From NCBI GenBank assembly GCA_016705235.1, contig JADIYP010000007.1:62001-126000 (forward strand): DNA of 64,000 nucleotides, written 5' to 3'. Made by a program: the position numbers and the translations under genes. This document shows positions 57,637 through 64,000 of this stretch, piece after piece; position 1 is the stretch's first letter; every line of letters begins with the position of its first letter. This DNA comes from Candidatus Leptovillus affinis. Lineage in GTDB: Bacteria > Chloroflexota > Anaerolineae > Promineifilales > Promineifilaceae. The notes beneath the pieces were generated by a model. That model had not been told where the DNA came from. It did no database searches and saw only the letters and a program-made list of their open reading frames with translations.

Positions 57637-60600
57637 ATGTCTACGAACTATATTTTTCAGGGATCGGTCTCCGAAATCGATCCCGAGTTGAGTCAGTTGT
57701 TACAACGCGAGGATGATCGCCAGGACAGCACGATCATCCTCATCGCTTCCGAAAGCGCCTCACCGGAGGCCGTGCGCGAGGCCATGAGCAGCAACTTCGG
57801 CAACATTTACGCCGAAGGCTACCCCCGCGAAGAGAGCCGCCGCCAGAGCCAGGCCGAAATCCTGGACATGGACCGGGAACTGGCCCATTACCGCCGCTAC
57901 AGCGACCCCCGCTACTACAAAGGCGTGGAATACGCCGATATGTTGGAAGCGCTAACCCGGCGGCGCGCCGCCGAACTGTTCGCCGCCAACGGCGTCAAAC
58001 CCGACCAGCTATACGTGAATGTGCAGCCGCTCAGCGGCGCGCCGGCCAACAGCGCAGTCTACACCGCCTTGCTCCAGCCCGGCGACACCATCATGGGCCT
58101 GAACTTGAACGACGGCGGCCATTTGTCCCACGGCTCCCGCGTGAACCGCTCCGGCAAAATCTACAACAGCGCCCCCTATTTTGTTGATCCGCAAAGCGAA
58201 GTTTTAGACTACGACGCCATCGAAAAACAAGCTCTGGAAATCCGGCCGCAAATTATCGTCGCCGGTTACTCGGCTTATCCTAAAATCGTCAACTGGCAGC
58301 GCTTCCGCGACATCGCCGACAAATGCGGCGCGTACTTCATGGCCGATATCGCCCACATCTCCGGGCTGGTCGCCTCCGGCGTGCATCCCAGCCCCATCGG
58401 CATCGCCGACATCGTGACCACGACCACCCACAAGAGCCTGTGCGGCCCGCGCGGGGCGATGATCATGACCCACAAGGCTGATCTGGCGCGCAAACTGGAC
58501 CGCGCCGTCTTCCCCGGCGAGCAAGGCGGCCCGCACCTGAACACGATGGCCGCCCTGGCTGTAGCCCTGAAACTGGCCAAAACCGAGCAGTTCCACGAAC
58601 TGCAGGAACGCATCGTCCACAACGCCCAACGATTGGGAGCCAAATTAGAAGAACACGGCCTGCGGCTGGTCGGTGGGCAGTCGGAGAACCATTTGCTGCT
58701 GGTGGACACCAAGAGCGTGCAGGCCAACGGCGTCAATCTGTCCGGCGACATGGCAGCGCGTATATTGGACGTGGCCGGGATTGTGCTGAATCGCAACACC
58801 ATCCCCGGCGATAAGGGCGCGCTGAATCCAACGGGCCTGCGCCTGGGCACGGTCTGGATCAGCCAGCTTGGTTTTGGCGACGCCGAGGTGGATTTGCTGG
58901 CCGAGGCCATCGCCACGACGCTGAATGGCTGCACGCCCTACACCTATCTCGCCCTGGGCGGCAAGGAACAACCCCGGGCCAAGGTGGACTATGCCGCTTT
59001 GCAGCGGGCGCGGGACATCGTGCGCCAGCTTCGTGGCCGCGCCAAACCGGCGGCCAACAGCCGTCTGGTGGAAGTGCGCGGCGCAGCGGCGCAAAACCTG
59101 CTGAATCATGCCCTGGCCAGCGACGTTTTGGCGCTCCAGGATGATGAATCGCAGGCCACGCACATTGACGCGCCTGGATTGAAGGCCGAAGCCGTGCTTT
59201 ACCGGCACACGGCCGATTTGTACCATCTGATTTTCAGCGATAAGAAAGAGGCGCAGGAAACGGCCGTCTGGCTTTCTGCTCTGTCCGATGGTTACGTAAT
59301 GTTCGCCGATGTGTACGCCAAACTATCTGGCCCGGTGGCCATTCGCACCCTGGAACCGGAAAACCTGCTGGAAAAAGGGGCGTCGGCCATCATGGGCGGC
59401 ATCATGGACCTGGCCAAAGCCCTGAACGACAAACCGGATCCGGAAGCCATCGCCGCCACGAAACCGTACTTCATCGGCTGCGAGACCTATAGTTCCGGCG
59501 AAGCGCTGCCCGCCTTCACCTGGGAAGAACCGGCCGACCCGCCCATGAAGCGCACCAAATTGTATGATACCCACGTGGCCATGGGCGGCCGCATGATCCC
59601 GTTTGGCGGCTACGAAATGCCGGTCTGGTACAGCTCCGTCAGCGAAGAACACCAGGCCGTGCGTGAAACGGCCGGGCTGTTCGACGCCACCCACATGGGC
59701 GTGTTCGACGCCAGCGGGCCGTATGTGGTGGAATTTCTGAACACCGTCACCACCAACGACGTGAGCGCGCTGGCCGTGGGACAATCGCACTACACCTACT
59801 TCCTGCTGCCGGACGGCTCGGTGGTGGACGATTTGATGATTTACCGGCTGGCCGAAAAGCGCTTCATGATCGTGGTGAACGCTTCCAACAACGACAAGGA
59901 TTGGGCGTGGTTGAACGCGGTGAATGAAGGCAAGGTGCAGATTGATGCGGCACGGCCGTTTGCCCGCATCCAACATCCCGTCACCCTGCGCGACCTGCGC
60001 GACCCGGCCCACGGCGCAGAATGCCGCGTCGATATGCCGCTGCAAGGGCCAAAATCGCGCGACATTCTCTTATCGCTCATCGACGATCCCGCTCTGGCCC
60101 GCCGCTTGAAGACGCTGCCCTGGGCCGGCGTCACCAGCGGGCAGGTTGGCGGGCACGACGTGGTCATCTCGCGCACCGGCTACACCGGCGAGCGCATCGC
60201 CTTCGAGATTTTTGTCCATCCCGACGAATCGCCGGAACTGTGGCAACAATTGGTTGCCGCTGGCGAGAGCATGGGCATTAAGCCGTGCGGTCTGGCCGCC
60301 CGCGACAGCACGCGCACGGAAGGTGGCCTGCCGCTGTACGGCCACGAACTGGCCGGCGACCTGGGCCTGAATCCGGCCGACGCCGGTTTTGGCAGCTACG
60401 TGAAATTGTGGAAACCGTTCTTTGTGGGCCGCAGCGCTTTTCTGGCCTACGAGGCCAAGCGCGACCGGGTAGTGACCCGCTTCCGCATGAACGAGAAAGG
60501 CGTGCGCCGGCCCGAAGGCGGCGACCCGGTGCTGGACAAGCGCGGCAAGGTGATCGGCATAGTGACAAGCTGCGCCATTGACAGCGACGGCTATTTGCTG

Positions 60601-60774
60601 GGGCAGGCAGTGCTGCCAGAAGCGATGAGCGGGGCGGACACGGCCGTGTTCATCTACCAGCTTGGCGGCGGGCAGCGCCCCATCCGCGTGCCCGATAACG
60701 TCCAAACCGGCGCACGGCTGCCCATGCCGGACGCGGCAACGGTGTTAACTCGCTTCCCCAGCCGGAAGAAGTGA
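57637..60774 (+). CDS. glyA-gcvT: Single-chain serine hydroxymethyltransferase - glycine cleavage T-protein fusion
   Basis: A 1045-residue two-enzyme protein. Residues 1 to about 450 are SHMT (ASESASPEAVREAM, GAPANSAVY, PLP lysine K266 in TTTTHKSLCGPRGAMI), which turns serine plus THF into glycine and methylene-THF. From M637 to the end is a full GcvT aminomethyltransferase (KLYDTHVAMGGRMIPFGGYE, ARDSTRTEGGLPLYGHEL), which passes the glycine-derived carbon to THF. Residues about 460-636 are a further domain whose VEVRGAAAQNLLNHALASDV resembles a degenerate GcvT start. Fusion would channel glycine and THF between the two enzymes. CCAGGAGA precedes the ATG. GcvP and GcvH are not here. Confidence 0.95.
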   Translation: MSTNYIFQGSVSEIDPELSQLLQREDDRQDSTIILIASESASPEAVREAMSSNFGNIYAEGYPREESRRQSQAEILDMDRELAHYRRYSDPRYYKGVEYADMLEALTRRRAAELFAANGVKPDQLYVNVQPLSGAPANSAVYTALLQPGDTIMGLNLNDGGHLSHGSRVNRSGKIYNSAPYFVDPQSEVLDYDAIEKQALEIRPQIIVAGYSAYPKIVNWQRFRDIADKCGAYFMADIAHISGLVASGVHPSPIGIADIVTTTTHKSLCGPRGAMIMTHKADLARKLDRAVFPGEQGGPHLNTMAALAVALKLAKTEQFHELQERIVHNAQRLGAKLEEHGLRLVGGQSENHLLLVDTKSVQANGVNLSGDMAARILDVAGIVLNRNTIPGDKGALNPTGLRLGTVWISQLGFGDAEVDLLAEAIATTLNGCTPYTYLALGGKEQPRAKVDYAALQRARDIVRQLRGRAKPAANSRLVEVRGAAAQNLLNHALASDVLALQDDESQATHIDAPGLKAEAVLYRHTADLYHLIFSDKKEAQETAVWLSALSDGYVMFADVYAKLSGPVAIRTLEPENLLEKGASAIMGGIMDLAKALNDKPDPEAIAATKPYFIGCETYSSGEALPAFTWEEPADPPMKRTKLYDTHVAMGGRMIPFGGYEMPVWYSSVSEEHQAVRETAGLFDATHMGVFDASGPYVVEFLNTVTTNDVSALAVGQSHYTYFLLPDGSVVDDLMIYRLAEKRFMIVVNASNNDKDWAWLNAVNEGKVQIDAARPFARIQHPVTLRDLRDPAHGAECRVDMPLQGPKSRDILLSLIDDPALARRLKTLPWAGVTSGQVGGHDVVISRTGYTGERIAFEIFVHPDESPELWQQLVAAGESMGIKPCGLAARDSTRTEGGLPLYGHELAGDLGLNPADAGFGSYVKLWKPFFVGRSAFLAYEAKRDRVVTRFRMNEKGVRRPEGGDPVLDKRGKVIGIVTSCAIDSDGYLLGQAVLPEAMSGADTAVFIYQLGGGQRPIRVPDNVQTGARLPMPDAATVLTRFPSRKK

Positions 60775-60781
60775 TAGACGG

Positions 60782-60843
60782 TGCGTGAAGCGTGAAGCGT
60801 GAAGCGTGATGCGTGAATGACGCATCACGCTTCACGCATCACG
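60782..60843. repeat. GTGAAGCGTGATGCG inverted repeat
   Basis: GCGTGAAGCGTGAAGCGTGA with GATGCGTGA is followed by the complement (GACGCATCACGCTTCACGC), giving a long hairpin just after the fusion gene. Confidence 0.8.
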
Positions 60844-60943
60844 TAAAGTTGACACCCAGTGTGGGAACGTGTAGGATTGCAGGCACGAGGCGTACAGGTT
60901 GTATGCCTTTATCTCTTCTTATAAGAAGGTAGAGGAGCTTTTC

Positions 60944-61447
60944 ATGCGGCGTGAAGTTTTAACCTGGTCTGACGTAGACAAACTCATCGATTATCTGACC
61001 CCTCAGATACACGGCCGTTACGATTCGATGGTCATTGTTACCAGAGGCGGCATTGTTCCCGGGGGCATGTTGGCCGAAGCGCTCAACATCACCTATATTC
61101 TGACAGCTTCCGTGCGATTCCCGACCGATTTTCCCGGTCTCCAATCGCAGTTACAAAGCAAATATGCCATTCCCGAATTCATCCAGTTTCCGGATAACGA
61201 ATTATTGGAAGGGCGGCGCATTCTGGTCGTAGACGACGTCTGGACCAAAGGGCGCAATATCGTCACCGTAGCCAATCGCATCGATTCGGCCGGCGGCAAC
61301 CCCGATACGTGCGTGCTGCACTACAAACCCACCACGTCTCTCTACCCTGGCCTGACGCCAACTTATTATTCGGCTGTCACCGACGCTTACATCATTTACC
61401 CCTGGGAAATCGACCGCGGGCCGGAAGTGCTGGGCGTGTGGAACTAA
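60944..61447 (+). CDS. Phosphoribosyltransferase (hypoxanthine/xanthine-type fold)
   Basis: A 167-residue type I PRTase. The PRPP loop is RILVVDDVWTKGRNIVTVA (about residues 100-118), and the N-terminal part has VIVTRGGIVPGGMLAEAL, the pyrophosphate-binding loop. It resembles xanthine or hypoxanthine PRTases that salvage purine bases with PRPP. The ATG at 60944 is chosen because GAGGAG sits 8 bases upstream; an upstream in-frame start at 60899 lacks one. The exact base is not readable, and a regulatory PRTase cannot be excluded. Confidence 0.9.
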   Translation: MRREVLTWSDVDKLIDYLTPQIHGRYDSMVIVTRGGIVPGGMLAEALNITYILTASVRFPTDFPGLQSQLQSKYAIPEFIQFPDNELLEGRRILVVDDVWTKGRNIVTVANRIDSAGGNPDTCVLHYKPTTSLYPGLTPTYYSAVTDAYIIYPWEIDRGPEVLGVWN

Positions 61448-61471
61448 CAGCCTGTCGGAGAACCTCTATTT

Positions 61472-61528
61472 GTAGCCGAGGTATCCCTACCTCGCCCCTG
61501 GAAAACGCGGTAAGAAACCGCGGCTACG
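61472..61528. repeat. GTAGCCGAGGTATCC REP-like repeat
   Basis: GTAGCCGAGGTATCCCTACC is followed at a short distance by GGTAAGAAACCGCGGCTAC. Same family as 12752-12835. Confidence 0.8.
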
Positions 61529-61609
61529 GGTACTTTTTCGACCAGATGCTAGAAGCTACAAATTGACCGATCGCCTTGATTTTGTTAGGATCAGGACAAC
61601 AATTCAATC

Positions 61610-61753
61610 GGATGTGCCCGTAAGACCGGTGACGACTGGGTCCCTGGCGGCGAAAGCCGTCGAACCGTGTCAGGTCCGGAAGGAAGCAGCACTAAGGCGT
61701 CTCTTTCGGGTGCCCAGGAACACCTGGTAGTCATCGGTTTTACGCGCACATCC
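61610..61753 (+). ncRNA. ffs: Signal recognition particle RNA (small bacterial type)
   Basis: The conserved apical domain IV is exact: GTGTCAGGTCCGGAAGGAAG followed by CAGCACTAAGG, with the GGAA tetraloop and the asymmetric loop that bind Ffh. The RNA ends pair over many bases: GGATGTGC at the 5' end with GCACATCC at the 3' end, and GACCGGTGACGAC/ACTGGGTCC with the opposite strand. At about 144 bases it is longer than E. coli 4.5S RNA (114) but lacks a clear Alu domain. SRP RNA scaffolds Ffh for co-translational membrane targeting. A hairpin and T-run follow. Confidence 0.95.
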
Positions 61754-61760
61754 CGGCTTT

Positions 61761-61818
61761 GGAGATTGGAGATTGGAGATTAGGCAGATAATCTCCAATC
61801 TCCAATCTCCTTTTTTTG
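61761..61818 (+). terminator. Hairpin terminator after the SRP RNA
   Basis: GGAGATTGGAGATTGGAGAT pairs with ATCTCCAATCTCCAATCTCC across a short loop and is followed by seven T. The stem is a member of the GATTGG repeat family. Confidence 0.8.
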
Positions 61819-61828
61819 TATCTGTACA

Positions 61829-61886
61829 GACCCCAAGGGTTTGCTCCTGAGGATCTGGATTATTTGGAAATCAAACCCTTGGGGTC
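61829..61886. repeat. GACCCC palindromic element upstream of the G5/3D gene
   Basis: Arms GACCCCAAGGGTTT and AAACCCTTGGGGTC with spacer GCTCCTGAGGATCTGGATTA and tail CTTACCAGACAAACC...ATAGTTAC, as in the copies at 4847 and 20680. It lies in the leader of the following gene. Confidence 0.92.
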
Positions 61887-61918
61887 TTACCAGACAAACC
61901 TGCATAGTTACCTTTTTT

Positions 61919-63340
61919 ATGGTGAACGCTATTTTTAAATCACGCCGTGGGCTTTTCCTGCTAGTCCTTGTACTGCTGCTCTTAGCCAGTGTGTTAACGG
62001 CCGCGTACCTGACGGTTCAGGGCGACTACACCATTTATGATGACGGGAATCTGGTGATGGTGTCCGGGCGCTACCAAACTGTGGGCGAAGTGTTGGCGGC
62101 AGGTAATCTGACACTTCGGCCAGAAGACCAGGTTGAGCCGCCGCTGAACGACACGGCCGTTCCCGCCACCGCCATCGTCATCCAACGCGCCCGCCCGGTC
62201 GCCGTCCACACGACCAGCGGCAAACAAACCTACTGGAGCCTCCAACCCACCCTCGGCGCGTTTTTAACCGAAATCGGGCTGGCCATTGGCCGGACAGAAC
62301 AGGTAACGGCCGACGGCCGTCGGCTCACCTTTGACCAACTCGCCCAAACGCCCCTACCCGCCCAGCTAGAAATTGGCAGTTTTCAGACCGTGACCATTGT
62401 AAACGGCGACGGCCGTCAGACCCTGCGCACCGCCGCGCAGACCGTAGGCGCAGCGCTGGCCGAGGCAGGCATCACCATCTACGCCGCCGATGGCGTGGAA
62501 CCGCCGCTGGGCAGTTGGATTACGCCCGACATGACCATCGAAGTGCAGCCTTCTTTTCCTGTGACTATTCAGGCGGATGGCAGCATTATTCAAACGCGCA
62601 CCCACTATACCAACCCGCTGGATATTGTGGCCGAGGCGGGCATTGGACTGGTGGGGTTTGATTACACGATTCCGGGAGGGGAAACGGCCGTTTCCCCCAA
62701 CACCACCGTCCAGGTCATCCGCGTCACCGAAGATTTCCGCCTCGAAGACCAGCCCATCGCCTACACCACCGTCTGGCAGGCCATGCCCGATATGGACCTG
62801 GACACGCAGGCCATCGTCAGCCCGGGTGTGCCGGGGCTGGCGCGCAACCGCGTGCGCGTGCGCTACGAAAACGGCGTGGAAGTCAGCCAGGAAGTAGACG
62901 GCCAATGGGTCGCCCGCGAACCGGTCAACGAGGTCATCGGCTACGGCACAAAAATCAACATCGGCGTGGTGCAAACAGAACAAGGGCCGCGCGAATATTG
63001 GCGCGTGGTGCGGATGCGCGTTACCTCGTACACAGCCGCCAGCTCCGGCAAATCGCCCGGCGAACCAGGGTATGGCATCACCGCCAGCGGGCTGCCCGCC
63101 GGCAAGGGCGTGGTGGCCATCGACCGCAACGTCGTGCCCTTCCGCTCGCAGGTGTTTGTGCCGGGGTATGGCGTAGCGATTGCCGGAGATACCGGCGGCG
63201 GCGTGCGCGGCCGTTGGATCGACCTGGGCTGGGACAAGGACAATTACGAATCGTGGACCGGCTTTGTGGATGTTTACTATCTGACGCCCGTGCCGTCCGC
63301 GGCGGACATCAACTACATCTTACCCGCCGTCCTGCCCTGA
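61919..63340 (+). CDS. YabE-like cell-wall protein with G5 and 3D domains
   Basis: A 473-residue exported protein. It has a signal helix (FLLVLVLLLLASVLTAAYL), DUF348-type repeats up to about residue 220, a G5 domain (about 280-365, region with EVSQEVDGQWVAREPVNEVI) and a C-terminal 3D domain with its aspartates in VVAIDRNVVP, AIAGDTGGG and RWIDLGW. Related proteins (YabE, resuscitation-promoting factors, EntB/MltA-like transglycosylases) cleave peptidoglycan. The gene sits directly before rsmA as yabE does (near rnmV-ksgA) in Bacillus. The ATG at 61919 is the first start after the signal-like region; an upstream frame to 61841 crosses a repeat. Confidence 0.88.
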   Translation: MVNAIFKSRRGLFLLVLVLLLLASVLTAAYLTVQGDYTIYDDGNLVMVSGRYQTVGEVLAAGNLTLRPEDQVEPPLNDTAVPATAIVIQRARPVAVHTTSGKQTYWSLQPTLGAFLTEIGLAIGRTEQVTADGRRLTFDQLAQTPLPAQLEIGSFQTVTIVNGDGRQTLRTAAQTVGAALAEAGITIYAADGVEPPLGSWITPDMTIEVQPSFPVTIQADGSIIQTRTHYTNPLDIVAEAGIGLVGFDYTIPGGETAVSPNTTVQVIRVTEDFRLEDQPIAYTTVWQAMPDMDLDTQAIVSPGVPGLARNRVRVRYENGVEVSQEVDGQWVAREPVNEVIGYGTKINIGVVQTEQGPREYWRVVRMRVTSYTAASSGKSPGEPGYGITASGLPAGKGVVAIDRNVVPFRSQVFVPGYGVAIAGDTGGGVRGRWIDLGWDKDNYESWTGFVDVYYLTPVPSAADINYILPAVLP

Positions 63341-63431
63341 CTCCTGATAATAATCCGTAGCCGCGGCGTCCTTACCGCGCAATGAATGAAAACAGCCATG
63401 TCAAGAATGTGAAGGAGGGGAGAACGGCCGT

Positions 63432-63535
63432 CAACCAAGTTTCCACCCTCCACAACCGAGTTTCCACGCTCCACAACCGAGTTTCCACGCTCCACAATCA
63501 AGTTTCCATCCTCCACAACCAAGTTTCCATCCCAG
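63432..63535. repeat. 21-bp minisatellite, five units
   Basis: Five head-to-tail 21-bp units of the type AACCGAGTTTCCACGCTCCA with a few substitutions (Y/R positions). It is the third minisatellite in this window with a period of 20-21 bp. Confidence 0.88.
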
Positions 63536-63560
63536 CAATTCTCAATTTAACCAGAAATGT

Positions 63561-63673
63561 GTCATGCTGAGAGCCTGTGCTGAGCTTGCCGAAGCATCCT
63601 CCGAAGCATCCCGTTCAGCCCTAATGACCAATACATGGGGATGCTTCGCTCCGAAGACTCCGCTCAGCATGAC
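63561..63673. repeat. GTCATGCTGAG inverted-repeat element
   Basis: An 11-bp perfect terminal inverted repeat, GTCATGCTGAG and CTCAGCATGAC, encloses GAAGCATCC/GGATGCTTCG inner arms. Elements of this sequence type are a well-known dispersed repeat in many bacterial genomes. Confidence 0.85.
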
Positions 63674-63883
63674 AGTTCAGCGTAAAGTGCAAAGAAATTA
63701 CCTTGTTCGCACGAATGCCTGATCTAAATTGAGAATTGCTGTTTCCATCCGCCACAAGTTGACCAGCCTTAACGCACAGTGCTACAATGCCCCATTCGTA
63801 GGGGGAAAGGGGCAGTCGTATTGCCGCCTTTGCCGTCTCCCCCGCCCAAGCAGCAAAACAAACCATGACCCTTTCTCGATGAC

Positions 63884-64000
63884 ATGAACCATCCCAAAGA
63901 CATCCTCAACCGCTACGGCCTGGAGCCGAAAAAAAGCCTGGGCCAGAACTTCCTCTTCGACGAGAATGTGCTTTGGCGCATCATGAAGGCCGCCGAGGTT
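63884..64000 (+). CDS. rsmA: 16S rRNA dimethyladenosine transferase RsmA/KsgA (3' part outside window)
   Basis: Thirty-nine codons are visible. The start is the first ATG in frame and the protein begins with the family pattern LNRYGLEPKKSLGQNFLFDE, the conserved SLGQNFL SAM-binding segment of KsgA, which dimethylates two adjacent adenines near the 3' end of 16S rRNA. The catalytic motif would lie beyond the window. Confidence 0.93.
   Translation, partial: MNHPKDILNRYGLEPKKSLGQNFLFDENVLWRIMKAAEV

Larger units (their letters stand above)
286..63431. repeat. Highly iterated palindrome ACGGCCGT dispersed over the window
   Basis: About 125 copies were counted by eye (first 286-293, last 63424-63431), inside genes in all three frames (encoding TAV, NGR/DGR or RP) and between genes. 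A composition-based expectation is about two. Many copies extend to AACGGCCGTT or longer palindromes. Density is highest in the secreted nuclease gene (24659-28204, about 16) and low in the multiheme cytochrome genes and the SHMT-GcvT gene. It is comparable with HIP1 (GCGATCGC) of cyanobacteria; no function is assigned. Confidence 0.9.
63341..63883. other. Repeat-rich intergenic region before rsmA
   Basis: Three repeats are visible: a GTAGCCGCGGCG REP-like unit (63356-63381); five 21-bp units of the type AACCGAGTTTCCACGCTCCA (63432-63535); and an inverted element with ends GTCATGCTGAG and CTCAGCATGAC (63561-63673). No gene is supported; frames in this stretch are repeat-driven. Confidence 0.8.

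Noticed and set aside
63382..63570. Short frame with repeated VSTLHNR units
   Set aside because: Caused by the 21-bp minisatellite; no ribosome site and no recognised family.

Overview
The window reads as a chromosomal segment of a bacterium most likely in the phylum Chloroflexota (Anaerolineae/Ardenticatenia-like). That placement is inference. It rests on the lipoproteins with a VACGG-type lipobox followed by long Pro/Thr/Glu linkers, the gene repertoire, and intergenic DNA full of dispersed palindromic repeats. No rRNA, tRNA, transposase or CRISPR array was seen. One structural RNA, the SRP RNA, is present. The octamer palindrome ACGGCCGT is scattered through the whole window (about 125 copies counted by eye), inside genes in all three reading frames as well as between genes, much like the HIP1 element of cyanobacteria.

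Layout. 1-4.8 kb: tyrosine catabolism (partial aminotransferase, 4-hydroxyphenylpyruvate dioxygenase, homogentisate dioxygenase), then a small membrane protein and a flavin-reductase-like protein. 4.9-10.7 kb, mostly minus strand: Hsp33, a Gfo/Idh oxidoreductase, metallophosphoesterase, MazG-like pyrophosphohydrolase, GAPDH and a YvcK/CofD-like factor. 10.8-14.7 kb: MtnA, then a nucleotide-sugar cluster (glucose-1-phosphate cytidylyltransferase, CDP-glucose-4,6-dehydratase-like, epimerase). 14.7-15.7 kb: a repeat region with a 21-bp minisatellite and a tandem array of a palindromic element. 15.7-24.6 kb: beta-propeller protein, lipoprotein hydrolase, tandem universal stress protein, a lone Flp-type pilin, zinc-ribbon membrane protein, SulP-STAS-rhodanese transporter and class II fructose bisphosphatase. 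24.7-33.0 kb: a very large secreted nuclease and a sugar ABC transporter lacking its own ATPase. 33.1-37.7 kb: inositol-monophosphatase-like protein and a serine-biosynthesis operon (serB, class V aminotransferase, serA).

37.8-52.3 kb is the most unusual part: five multiheme c-type cytochrome loci with 52 CXXCH motifs in total, a diheme-type cytochrome b, a PsrB/NrfC-like iron-sulfur protein, an NrfD-type quinol-interacting membrane protein, a LysR regulator, and a lipoprotein with four rhodanese domains. Most lies on the minus strand in two operons. One 12-heme lipoprotein gene, cut by an in-frame TGA, and the rhodanese lipoprotein are transcribed divergently from the LysR gene. No molybdopterin catalytic subunit or recognised terminal reductase is present. 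I infer a membrane-to-surface electron conduit, possibly linked to sulfur compounds or extracellular acceptors; its substrate is not visible.

52.6-57.3 kb, minus strand: GT39-like glycosyltransferase, Na+/Ca2+-type antiporter, a small PII-like protein and prephenate dehydrogenase. 57.6-64 kb: a single-chain SHMT-GcvT fusion, a phosphoribosyltransferase, the SRP RNA, a YabE-like G5/3D cell-wall protein, and the start of rsmA at the right edge. Metabolically, serA/serB/aminotransferase make serine, the SHMT-GcvT fusion passes its one-carbon units to folate, and GlpX and GAPDH fit gluconeogenesis.
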